This document shows, piece by piece, positions 23,318 to 31,115 of a DNA stretch of 33,921 bases (its first letter is position 1; each line of letters begins with the position of its first letter). The position numbers and the translations under genes were made by a program. The stretch is taken from positions 7,701 through 41,621 of the forward strand of contig NZ_MQTS01000056.1 in NCBI RefSeq assembly GCF_020532825.1, read 5' to 3'. Source of the DNA: Arthrobacter sp. SO3 (GTDB taxonomy: Bacteria > Actinomycetota > Actinomycetes > Actinomycetales > Micrococcaceae). A model generated the notes under the pieces. The model did not search any database, was not told the origin of the DNA, and saw only the letters and a list, made by a program, of their open reading frames with translations.

Positions 23318-24889
23318 ATGGGCCACAAAGTAGCCCTCAGCTTCGAGGACGGCGTCACCAAAGTCATCAAGGTCGGCGACTACGAGACGGTGATGGACGC
23401 CGCGTACAAGGCACGCATCAACATTCCGTCGGACTGTCGTGATGGTGCCTGCGGCACCTGCAAGGCCTTTTGCGATTCCGGTTCCTTCGATCCGGGTGAC
23501 TACATTGACGACGCCATGACGGAGGAGGAGCTCGAAAAGGGCTACATGCTCACCTGCCAGGCAGTGCCGGAGTCCGATATGGCCATTCAGATCCCTGCCA
23601 CGTCGGCATCGGCGAAAACGTCGGCCACCACCTTCACTTCCACCGTGAAGGAACTCAGCAAGCACACGGAAACCACGGTCTCCTTCACTTTGGAGGTGGA
23701 AAACCGGGAGGGTCTGGCCTTCCTTCCGGGCCAGTATGTCAACCTCAAGGTCCCGGGAACTGACGCGGAGCGCTCCTATTCATTCAGCAGCGGCCCCGAG
23801 GTGCACGATGCGTCGTTCATGGTGCGGGTGACACCCCAAGGTGCGATGTCCGAATACCTGCGCGACAGGGCAGCGGTGGGCGACACCATAGAATTCACCG
23901 GTCCCTACGGCTCCTTCTTCCTTCGTGAGCCCAAGCGCCCCCTGCTGCTGCTGGCAGGCGGTACCGGTCTGGCCCCGCTCCTGTCCATCCTTGAGAAGCT
24001 TTCCGAGAATCCGGCGTCGGTTCCCGTCCATCTGATCTACGGCTTGACCCGCGAGGCGGACATCGTTGGCCTGGACTGGCTGCGGGACTATGAGGCGAAG
24101 CTGCCCGGATTCACGTGGGACTACATTGCTTCAGAACCCGGCACTTCTGCTCCAAACACGGGCTACGTCACCCAGATCATTGAGCCCTCGCACCTGTTCG
24201 ACGGCGATGTTGACATCTATCTTTGCGGGCCGCCTCCTATGGTCAATGCCGTGTCGAAGTGGCTGGACTCCGAGAGCATCAAGCCCGCCAACTTCTACTT
24301 CGAGCGTTTTGCGCCGAAGGAGACCACCGGCGGCGACGCGGAGACAGGTGCACCGGCACCCGTGGAGAAGATCGAGGCAGAAGGCGACACCATGAGCCGA
24401 AGCGAGGCCGTCTCCTCCCTGGAGACCGGCCGGCTGGATTTCCGCAAGGAGGACAGCTTTGCCCAGCTTGACGCGCGCATGGGCCTCGAGCTCGCAGTGA
24501 GCGAGCTGATGCTGGGCCGGCTCAGCCAGGAGCAGCTGCACCAGTTCCGCCGGCTTGCCGAGGCCACCACGCGCTCCGTAACCGGCGGCACCATCCAGGA
24601 CCCGGATGAGTTCGCGCGGACCAACGAGGAGTTCCACGAATACCTCTTTATGGTCTGCGACAACCCCATGCTGCTCGAGTCCTACCGCAGGCTCGACGTC
24701 CACGCGCAGATGGCGGCGGCCTTCGAGGCGGGAACCAGCATCTTCATGCGGGTCACGCAGGACCATCTCGATATCGTTGACGCCTTCGAACGTCAGGACA
24801 AGGCGCGGGCGCGGGAGGTCATCATGGCCCATGCACACGACGCCAAGGACACCATGGCCACGGCGATCGATGCCAAGGCCGGCCACTGA
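23318..24889 (+). CDS. benC: Benzoate dioxygenase reductase BenC with extra C-terminal FCD-like domain
   Basis: This 523-residue protein passes electrons from NADH to BenAB. The N-terminal ferredoxin domain has Cys40, Cys45, Cys48 and Cys80 (DCRDGACGTC, LTC). The FAD site RSYSFSS and the NADH domain with GGTGLAPLLS and YLCGPPPM follow, ending near 340. Proteobacterial BenC stops there. Here a linker leads to about 150 residues that look like the ligand-binding FCD domain of GntR regulators: ARMGLELAVSELMLGRL, TNEEFHEYLF, CDNPMLLESYRR, QDHLDIVDAFERQD and IMAHAHDA, keeping three metal-site histidines. Actinobacterial BenC proteins are known to be long; the role of the extension is not established. 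The start at ATG 23318 follows AGGAGG. Confidence 0.93.
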   Translation: MGHKVALSFEDGVTKVIKVGDYETVMDAAYKARINIPSDCRDGACGTCKAFCDSGSFDPGDYIDDAMTEEELEKGYMLTCQAVPESDMAIQIPATSASAKTSATTFTSTVKELSKHTETTVSFTLEVENREGLAFLPGQYVNLKVPGTDAERSYSFSSGPEVHDASFMVRVTPQGAMSEYLRDRAAVGDTIEFTGPYGSFFLREPKRPLLLLAGGTGLAPLLSILEKLSENPASVPVHLIYGLTREADIVGLDWLRDYEAKLPGFTWDYIASEPGTSAPNTGYVTQIIEPSHLFDGDVDIYLCGPPPMVNAVSKWLDSESIKPANFYFERFAPKETTGGDAETGAPAPVEKIEAEGDTMSRSEAVSSLETGRLDFRKEDSFAQLDARMGLELAVSELMLGRLSQEQLHQFRRLAEATTRSVTGGTIQDPDEFARTNEEFHEYLFMVCDNPMLLESYRRLDVHAQMAAAFEAGTSIFMRVTQDHLDIVDAFERQDKARAREVIMAHAHDAKDTMATAIDAKAGH

Positions 24890-25716
24890 TGACGCAGCCG
24901 TATGCTGGACAGTTCATTACGCCGGGCCGCTATGCCGGCAAGGTAGCTCTTGTGACCGGCTCCGCCCAGGGCATTGGCCAGAAGGTAGCGGAGCGGATCG
25001 GGGCCGAGGGCGGCGCCGTTGTGCTGGTGGACCGGTCCGACCTGGTCCACGAGGTGGCGCAAGGGATCGAGGAAGCCGCCCAGGGTTCCGGTTCAGGAGG
25101 CTCCGCTACCTCGGTGACCGTTGACCTTGAGACCTTCGCAGGTGCGAAGCGGGCCGTGGAGGCCGCGCTGGCCGCCCACGGCCGGGTGGACGTACTGGTC
25201 AACAACGTCGGCGGCACGATTTGGGCCCGCCCGTACGAAGAGTACGACGAGGAGAAGATCGAGAAGGAGATCCGCCGCTCACTCTTTCCCACCCTCTGGA
25301 CGTGCCGGGCTGTGCTGCCAGCGATGCTGGAACAGGGCTCCGGCACTATCGTCAACGTTTCCTCGGTGGCCACCCGCGGGCTGAACCGGGTGCCCTATGC
25401 GGCGGCGAAGGGCGGAGTCAACGCGTTAACGCAGTCGTTGGCAATGGAGGTCGGCGGACGCGGTATCCGCGTAGTCGCAACCGCCCCGGGGGGTACCGAG
25501 GCGCCGCCCCGCAAGGTCAAGCGGGGGCCGGAAGCCGAATCCTCCATGGAAAAGGCCTGGTACCAGGTGATCGTCGACCAAACCGTGGATTCTTCCTTCT
25601 TCAAGCGCTACGGGACCCTGGATGAACAGGCTGCGCCGATCGTATTCCTTGGATCAGATGAAGCGTCCTACCTCACCGGAACCATCCTTCCAGTTGCTGG
25701 CGGGGACCTGGGCTAA
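24889..25716 (+). CDS. benD: cis-1,2-dihydroxycyclohexa-3,5-diene-1-carboxylate dehydrogenase
   Basis: This 275-residue SDR enzyme oxidises and decarboxylates the cis-diol made by BenABC to catechol with NAD. The cofactor motif VTGSAQGIGQKVAE is near 24-37, with Asp (VLVDRSD) at the end of strand 2 fitting NAD. NNVGG and the Ser-Tyr-Lys centre (VSSVATRG, VPYAAAKGG) follow. The insert with KVKRGPEAE before the C-terminus is typical of BenD. The ATG overlaps the benC stop by one base (TGATG), indicating coupling. Confidence 0.93.
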   Translation: MTQPYAGQFITPGRYAGKVALVTGSAQGIGQKVAERIGAEGGAVVLVDRSDLVHEVAQGIEEAAQGSGSGGSATSVTVDLETFAGAKRAVEAALAAHGRVDVLVNNVGGTIWARPYEEYDEEKIEKEIRRSLFPTLWTCRAVLPAMLEQGSGTIVNVSSVATRGLNRVPYAAAKGGVNALTQSLAMEVGGRGIRVVATAPGGTEAPPRKVKRGPEAESSMEKAWYQVIVDQTVDSSFFKRYGTLDEQAAPIVFLGSDEASYLTGTILPVAGGDLG

Positions 25717-25778
25717 GGCCACCGGTGATGGATTCCCGCCGCCAAGGCCGTGCGGTCCGCTCCAGTAGGATTGCGGTC

Positions 25779-28604
25779 ATGACGACGGGCTCCCTCAGCG
25801 GTGAAATGGCGGAGGACCTTCCGCTCGTTGGCCGGCGGGGGGTGTTCGAGGAGCTGCTGGAGATTCTCGGCACTGTCCGCAAGGGAAATGTGGGCGCAGT
25901 CGTCATCTCCGGGCCGGCGGGCTCCGGGAAGACCGCAGTGCTCGATTTGTTCCTTGAGCACTGCCGCACCGGGGTCCGTGGTGTCCGCGTGCTGTCCGCC
26001 ATGGGCGACGACTGGGAGGCTCAGTTTGCCCTCGCCGGTTACTCCCAGCTTATGCTCACGACGCCGCTCCGCTCGGCAAAGGACTACGACGGCGGCCCGC
26101 CCCCTGGCCCCGTCGCGTCGCTTACGCCGGGCCAAGTGGTCAATTACGCTTTGACTCTCAGCACCCACCTCGAAGGACTGCAGTCGCACGGCACCGCAGT
26201 TGTCGCCGTCGACGACGTTCACAAACTCGATACCGAGAGCCTGCGCATCCTCACCTTCGTCATGCGCCGGCTGCACGGAAAGCGGATTCTGTTCCTGCTC
26301 ACGATCAACCCCGATGACACAACACGGGTCCCCGTAGGTGCCCTGGACTTCCTTTCAGGTCATCAGGTCACCCGTATTCCGCTGGATCCGCTCACACCGC
26401 AGCAGGTCCAGCATCTTGCCCGGACGACGCTCGGCCTCGACCTTAGTGCCACGGCGGCCCACGGGCTGGTCCAGCACACCGGCGGAATTGCGCAACCGGT
26501 CGTAGAGCTGCTCCACGAGTTACCAGCAGAGACGTGGCAGGCGTGGTTTCCCTCCCTGCCCCCGACCTCCCGGGTGCGCGCCCGGGTGCGCAGCGTCCTG
26601 GCGGCGGCGTCTCCCGGGCTGGTTTCTGTGGCAGAGGCTGCATCCGTGCTCGGACGCAGCGCGGGGCTGCCAGAGGTTTCCCAGGTCAGCGGGCTGGAAT
26701 CGGTCATGGAGGTACTCGACGAGGGGCACCGGGCGGGGTTGTTGGGGCTGACTGTGGATCAGGCCCGTTCTTCCGTTGTGTTCTTTGAACCAGGCACAGC
26801 CGAGGCCATCTACGAACAGATCGTCCCCAGCCGGCGCATCGCGCTGCACCGGCTGGCAGCTGAGGCCGTGCAGCCCGAGGGTGAACGTCTGGGCCACCGT
26901 GTCTCAGCAACTCCCGGTGCAGACGAGGCCCTTGCCGAGGAGCTGGAGGAGTACGCCCGGGGCCAGGCCCTGCTGGGAGTGTGGCAGGAGGCCTCGACGG
27001 CGCTGTTCTCCGCGTCCCGGCTTTCCCAGGAAATCCGATCCCGGAACGACAGGATGTTGAGAGCCGTGGATGCCCTGGTGGGTTCCGGCAACATAGCCCA
27101 GGCGCAGATGTGGAGCGCGGCAGTGGACGCCCTGCCATCCTCAACGCTCCGCTCCTCCGTCCTGGGATACCTCTCTACTGTGTCGGGACAAAATGACAGC
27201 GCGCAGACGCAGCTGGAGATGGCCTGGCGCACCTGCAACCCAGAGCGTGATCCGGCGGCCGCCGCGCAGGTGGCGCAGCGCTTCGTCCTGCACGGCGTAG
27301 CGTCCTGGGACGGCCCGCTGATTACCGGCTGGGCCGAACGGGCTATGGAACTTACGCAGCCGGGAACCCCCGCGCATGTTGAGTCAGAGGCAATCTACGG
27401 CTTGGGCCTGTATGCACAGGGCCGGCTTTCGGAGGCGGAGGCCTCCTATCACCGGGCCTTCGCACATGCTGCCGAGAACGCCCAGAAGCAGCGGGTCCAG
27501 ATGGGTGCCGGCTGGCTGGCATTACGCCTTGACAACGTTGAGTCAGCGTTGGCGAACTTCGAGGCGGCTGCTCCCACTGAGTACCGTGGCGGCTCGATGC
27601 GGATTTCCCTGTGGGCCGAGGCGTGGCTGGCGCGGACCCACCTGGTGCTTGGAAACTGGGATGCGGCTGCCGACACCGTGGCGCGCGCATCCGTACGCCT
27701 CGAAACCTCGCGAATGCCGCTGATCCGGCCCCTGCTGTACTGGACTGCCGCGGAGCTTTGGTCCATGCGCGGGGACTGGGACCGGGCCCGCTACTACGTT
27801 TCGCAAGCAGCGGTGCAGCCGGGGACGTACCGGGCCATGCAGGTGCCGGCAAGCCTTGCCCGTGCCCGCTTCCACGAGGCGCGGGCCGACTACGAAAGTG
27901 CTTTGGCTGTGCTGCAGCCGCTGACGGAGCTGGACCCCTGGACTGAGAACCGGGTGTCCTTCTGGCCCTGGCAGGACACCTACGTCAACGCCCTTGTCAT
28001 GACTGACCAGCTCGACGCTGCTGACTCATTCCTCACCGCTTTTGAACGTGTCCCGCGAGAGCGGGAAGTGGCATCGGATCTAGCGCGGATGGCGTGGGCG
28101 AGAGGCCGGCTCGTGGCCGCGCAGGGGGATCCTGACACTGCCAGGGAACACTTCGAGGCGGCCCTGGGCCACCTCCGCGGGCTTAACCGGCCGTACTTGC
28201 GGGCCCGGGTCAGCTTTGCCTTCGGCCAGAGCATGCGCCGGGCGGGCAAACGGCGCTTGGCGTCCTCGGTCCTGCGCGTGGCCCGCGACCTGTACGACTC
28301 CCTTGGGGCGGCCACCTACGTGGAACGGTGCGACCGTGAGCTCAAAGCAACAGGTCTCGACGTCGGTCACCTGCCCGATCTGGCAGACCCCGTGCTCATG
28401 GCGGCCAGCGACCACCGCATTCAGTTAACAGCGCAGGAACGGGCGGTGGCCGAGCTGGTAGCGGCCGGAGCCACCAACAAGGAGGCGGCCCGCGCTCTGT
28501 TCGTGGCGGAGAAGACGGTGCAGTATCACCTGACCCGGGTCTACCGGAAGATGGGAGTCCGCTCCCGCAGCGAACTTGCGGCTGCGTTCCGGGCCACGGA
28601 CTGA
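25779..28604 (+). CDS. Large LuxR-family (LAL-type) ATP-binding transcriptional regulator, probable ben activator
   Basis: From ATG 25779 this is a 941-residue regulator. It has an N-terminal AAA-type ATPase with Walker A GPAGSGKT at 45-52 and Walker B-like VVAVDDVH near 143-150. A long helical, TPR-like middle follows, and a LuxR HTH occupies the last 65 residues (LTAQERAVAELVAAGATN, then EKTVQYHLTRVYRKMGV). A LuxR-type BenR beside ben genes is known in corynebacteria, so this is likely the benzoate-responsive activator; proteobacteria use AraC- or LysR-type proteins instead. An alternative GTG/ATG start at 25725/25728 would add 17-18 residues; AGTAGGA upstream of 25779 favours the shorter form. 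The gene follows benD after 62 bp. Confidence 0.88.
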   Translation: MTTGSLSGEMAEDLPLVGRRGVFEELLEILGTVRKGNVGAVVISGPAGSGKTAVLDLFLEHCRTGVRGVRVLSAMGDDWEAQFALAGYSQLMLTTPLRSAKDYDGGPPPGPVASLTPGQVVNYALTLSTHLEGLQSHGTAVVAVDDVHKLDTESLRILTFVMRRLHGKRILFLLTINPDDTTRVPVGALDFLSGHQVTRIPLDPLTPQQVQHLARTTLGLDLSATAAHGLVQHTGGIAQPVVELLHELPAETWQAWFPSLPPTSRVRARVRSVLAAASPGLVSVAEAASVLGRSAGLPEVSQVSGLESVMEVLDEGHRAGLLGLTVDQARSSVVFFEPGTAEAIYEQIVPSRRIALHRLAAEAVQPEGERLGHRVSATPGADEALAEELEEYARGQALLGVWQEASTALFSASRLSQEIRSRNDRMLRAVDALVGSGNIAQAQMWSAAVDALPSSTLRSSVLGYLSTVSGQNDSAQTQLEMAWRTCNPERDPAAAAQVAQRFVLHGVASWDGPLITGWAERAMELTQPGTPAHVESEAIYGLGLYAQGRLSEAEASYHRAFAHAAENAQKQRVQMGAGWLALRLDNVESALANFEAAAPTEYRGGSMRISLWAEAWLARTHLVLGNWDAAADTVARASVRLETSRMPLIRPLLYWTAAELWSMRGDWDRARYYVSQAAVQPGTYRAMQVPASLARARFHEARADYESALAVLQPLTELDPWTENRVSFWPWQDTYVNALVMTDQLDAADSFLTAFERVPREREVASDLARMAWARGRLVAAQGDPDTAREHFEAALGHLRGLNRPYLRARVSFAFGQSMRRAGKRRLASSVLRVARDLYDSLGAATYVERCDRELKATGLDVGHLPDLADPVLMAASDHRIQLTAQERAVAELVAAGATNKEAARALFVAEKTVQYHLTRVYRKMGVRSRSELAAAFRATD

Positions 28605-28653
28605 CCCGGGACACAGCTTGTCCTGATGCAGGCGGTGTAGCTTGACCCGGCGT

Positions 28654-28932
28654 TTACTTGACGTCGGACGGGTGCTTGGCGAGTGGCACCACCGAGATGT
28701 CCATGAAAGGGAACAACGGAAGGTTCTGCAGGATCTCATGAAGTTCGTCGTTCGAATCGACGTCGAAGATTGAGTAGTTGGCGTATTCCCCAACCACCCG
28801 CCAGATTTCCGGCCACTTTCCCGAGTGCTGTAACGCCTGCGAGTAGGCCTTCTCCTTGGTCTTGATCTCCGCGGCTTCAGCGGCGGGGAGGTCGGCGGGC
28901 AGGTTGACGTCCATGTGGACAAGATATTTCAC
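28654..28932 (-). CDS. catC: Muconolactone delta-isomerase
   Basis: This 92-residue protein has the standard length and sequence of CatC: KYLVHMDVNLP at the start, then WRVVGEYANYSIFDVDS, ELHEILQNLPLFPFMDI and VVPLAKHPSD. It moves the double bond of muconolactone to give beta-ketoadipate enol-lactone and normally forms a decamer. The start is a GTG at 28932 with GAAAG upstream; the ATG frame to 28998 overlaps the end of catB and would add 22 non-homologous residues. It is 25 bp after catB and converges on the LAL regulator gene. Confidence 0.93.
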   Translation of the reverse strand: MKYLVHMDVNLPADLPAAEAAEIKTKEKAYSQALQHSGKWPEIWRVVGEYANYSIFDVDSNDELHEILQNLPLFPFMDISVVPLAKHPSDVK

Positions 28933-28957
28933 GGATGTACTTTCGGAGGTTGGGATG

Positions 28958-30061
28958 TTATCGGTCTGAGCGGTACAGGGAGAGCTTGCCTTCATCAACA
29001 GCTGTGCCTACGCCCGGTCCCTCGGGAACACGGATGCGACCGCCGGTGATGGCCAGGGGCTCGGCCAGGAGGTCGTCGGCCATGTCCAGGTAATTGGACA
29101 GCTCCGCTGCACGCTTGGCCGTATGGGCGAAGGCGGCGCCGAAGACCACCGAGGCGGCCGTGCCGACCTGAGTGTCGATCTGGTTGCCCATATAGACGTC
29201 GATGCCCATACCCTTTGCCATCCCGACGATTTTGGCTGCCTCGGTAAAACCGGACCGTGCCGTCTTAACAGCCAGGAGGTTCGCGCCGCCGGTGAGGATT
29301 TCCCGTGCGGCCTCACCTAGATTGGCAGCAGACTCGTCCGCGGCGATGGGGATGGGGGAGTTCGCCACGAGGCGGCGGCGCCCGAGGACTTCGCGGGCGT
29401 CGTCGGGCTCCTCCAGGAACTGCAGGCCCAACTCCGCCGTGCGTCGCAGCACTTCGGCGGCCTCGTTGGCGGACCAGCCGCGGTTGGCGTCCATGTAAAG
29501 CTCAGCGTCCTCGCCAAGGCCATCCCGCAGTACCCGGGCGGCCTCGATGTCGAGGTGAAGGGGGCGGCGCCCGGTCTTGAGCTTGAACGTGTTGATGCCA
29601 TAGGTCTCGCGGAACTCCAGCGCCAGTGCCAGCAACTCCTGGGCAGGCTTGAAGCCGAGCATGTGGGAGACCCGGAGCGAGTCGGTGTACCCGCCCAGCA
29701 GCTTTGTCACCGGCTGCCCGAGAGTCTTGCCAATGACGTCCCACAGGGCGATATCCACCGCCCCCTTGGCCGTCTGATTGTGGACGGTCCGGTTCAGGAT
29801 TTCCTGGACTTTCTCGCGGTCAAAGATGTCGACGCCGATCAGCTGCGGTGCAAAAATGTCTTCTACTACCGCGACGATGGACTTCTGCGTCTCCCCATAG
29901 GTGTAGGGGCGCGGCGGTGTGTCGGCAGTGCCCACCACCCCGTCGTCGGTGCGGAGCCTGATGAGCACATGGTCCGCCACGTGCACGGATCCGGAGGCGA
30001 AGTGCAGGGGGTGGAGATAGGGGATCGAGTAGGGAATCGCCTCAATGGCTGCGATCTTCAT
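28958..30061 (-). CDS. catB: Muconate cycloisomerase
   Basis: This 367-residue enolase-superfamily enzyme lactonises cis,cis-muconate to muconolactone. The catalytic lysines of the KxK motif are Lys160 and Lys162 (FKLKTGR). Metal ligands are Asp191 (MDANRGW), Glu217 (FLEEP) and Asp242 (IAADES). The opposing base is Lys266 (VKTAR). The N-terminal capping domain covers about 1-125. Its ATG at 30061 overlaps the stop of the LysR gene by 4 bp (ATGA), so regulator and enzyme are translationally coupled; catC follows at 25 bp. Confidence 0.94.
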   Translation of the reverse strand: MKIAAIEAIPYSIPYLHPLHFASGSVHVADHVLIRLRTDDGVVGTADTPPRPYTYGETQKSIVAVVEDIFAPQLIGVDIFDREKVQEILNRTVHNQTAKGAVDIALWDVIGKTLGQPVTKLLGGYTDSLRVSHMLGFKPAQELLALALEFRETYGINTFKLKTGRRPLHLDIEAARVLRDGLGEDAELYMDANRGWSANEAAEVLRRTAELGLQFLEEPDDAREVLGRRRLVANSPIPIAADESAANLGEAAREILTGGANLLAVKTARSGFTEAAKIVGMAKGMGIDVYMGNQIDTQVGTAASVVFGAAFAHTAKRAAELSNYLDMADDLLAEPLAITGGRIRVPEGPGVGTAVDEGKLSLYRSDR

Positions 30062-31002
30062 GGGCGGGTCAGCCTTTCATCAGTGGGAATTGGCACGGGG
30101 CCGGGGTGCGGGGGCAGGCGCCCGGGCTCTGCGGTCGCGGTGTCAACGACTTCGAGGAAATTCTGCAGCAGGGCGGAGGGATGCCCGCGCATCCAGGCGA
30201 CTGCGAGTTCCACCGCGGGGACGTTTTCAATTTCCCGGTAGACAACGCCTTCGAGTTGGATGGCGCGCACGCTGGACGGCATGACGGCCACCCCGCCCCC
30301 TGCGGCCACAAACGCGAGCATCGTGGACGTCTCTCCTACCACCTGGGCGATGCGTGGCCGGAAGCCGGCCTGGCGGCACAAATCTGACGTGGTGCGGTAG
30401 AGCACGGATTCCGGAGCATAGGCGATGAAGTCCTGGTCCTGCAGTTCGTGCATGCCCACGTTCCGGTCGACCGCCAGGGCGCTGAACGCGGGAAGCGCGA
30501 CGACGAGCGGCTCCCTGGCCACAATCCGGTAGTCGATGTCCGGGGAAGCAACGGGGGGGCGCAGCAAGGCGGCGTCCAAAGTACCCTCCCGCAGCCCTGA
30601 TTCCATGGAAGGTGTGAGCATTTCGCCATGCAGCGCAAGGGACAGTCCGGGTAGGACCTGCTTGGCAAGGCGGGCGATCTGCGGCATGACGCCGTAGGTT
30701 GCCGACCCTGAGAAGCCCACCCTCAGGACGCCGGTGGCGCCCTTACCCACTTGAGAGACATCGGCCTGAAGTGTCGCTAGCTCGTTAACGATCTGCCGGC
30801 CGCGATCCAGCAGGAGTTGGCCCGCCGCTGTGAGGTCCACCCTCCGCGTAGTGCGGTTGAGCAGGCGGACTCCCAACTGCTCTTCCAACTGGCGGATCTG
30901 CTGCGATAGAGGTGGCTGAGCCATGTGCAGGCGCTTGGCCGCGCGGCCGAAGTGCCGCTCCTCGGCAACCGCGATGAAATAGTTCAACTGCCGAATGTCC
31001 AA
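30058..31002 (-). CDS. catR: LysR-family regulator, probable CatR
   Basis: The 314-residue protein has a full LysR layout: winged HTH at 1-60 (LNYFIAVAEERHFGRAAKRL, QPPLSQQIRQLE), a linker helix, and a substrate-binding domain starting at GVLRVGFSGSATYGVMP. It belongs to the CatR/CatM/BenM-like subgroup that responds to muconate and/or benzoate; this is inferred from similarity and from coupling to catB. The only in-frame initiation codon at the right place is TTG 31002, preceded by GGAAGGA about 10 bp upstream; upstream there are no ATG, GTG or TTG codons before an in-frame stop. Classic catR is divergent from catB, whereas here it is first in the same operon. Confidence 0.88.
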   Translation of the reverse strand: MDIRQLNYFIAVAEERHFGRAAKRLHMAQPPLSQQIRQLEEQLGVRLLNRTTRRVDLTAAGQLLLDRGRQIVNELATLQADVSQVGKGATGVLRVGFSGSATYGVMPQIARLAKQVLPGLSLALHGEMLTPSMESGLREGTLDAALLRPPVASPDIDYRIVAREPLVVALPAFSALAVDRNVGMHELQDQDFIAYAPESVLYRTTSDLCRQAGFRPRIAQVVGETSTMLAFVAAGGGVAVMPSSVRAIQLEGVVYREIENVPAVELAVAWMRGHPSALLQNFLEVVDTATAEPGRLPPHPGPVPIPTDERLTRP

Positions 31003-31115
31003 CGTGGTGCCGTCCTTCCGCCCGACCGGCCCCGACGGTGCTGCCCTGGGCGCGTTATTGATTCAAATAATAACCATAAAGCGGCCTACTAGTATATTCA
31101 GAAGGCGTAATGATG
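31003..31115 (-). promoter_or_regulatory. Promoter region of the catR-catB-catC operon
   Basis: This 113-bp gap between benK and catR contains a strong AT-rich block (about 31055-31105) with the imperfect 15-bp dyad ATTGATTCAAATAAT at 31057-31071, of the size and symmetry of LysR boxes. It is well placed for autoregulation of catR by its own product. A nearby TAGTATATTC could include a -10 element. There is no terminator-like hairpin after benK, so read-through from benK is also possible. Confidence 0.5.

Noticed and set aside
28609..28623. Small inverted repeat GGACA / TGTCC between the LAL gene and catC as a terminator
   Set aside because: The stem is only 5 bp with no T-run. The convergent genes need a terminator, but this one is not convincing.
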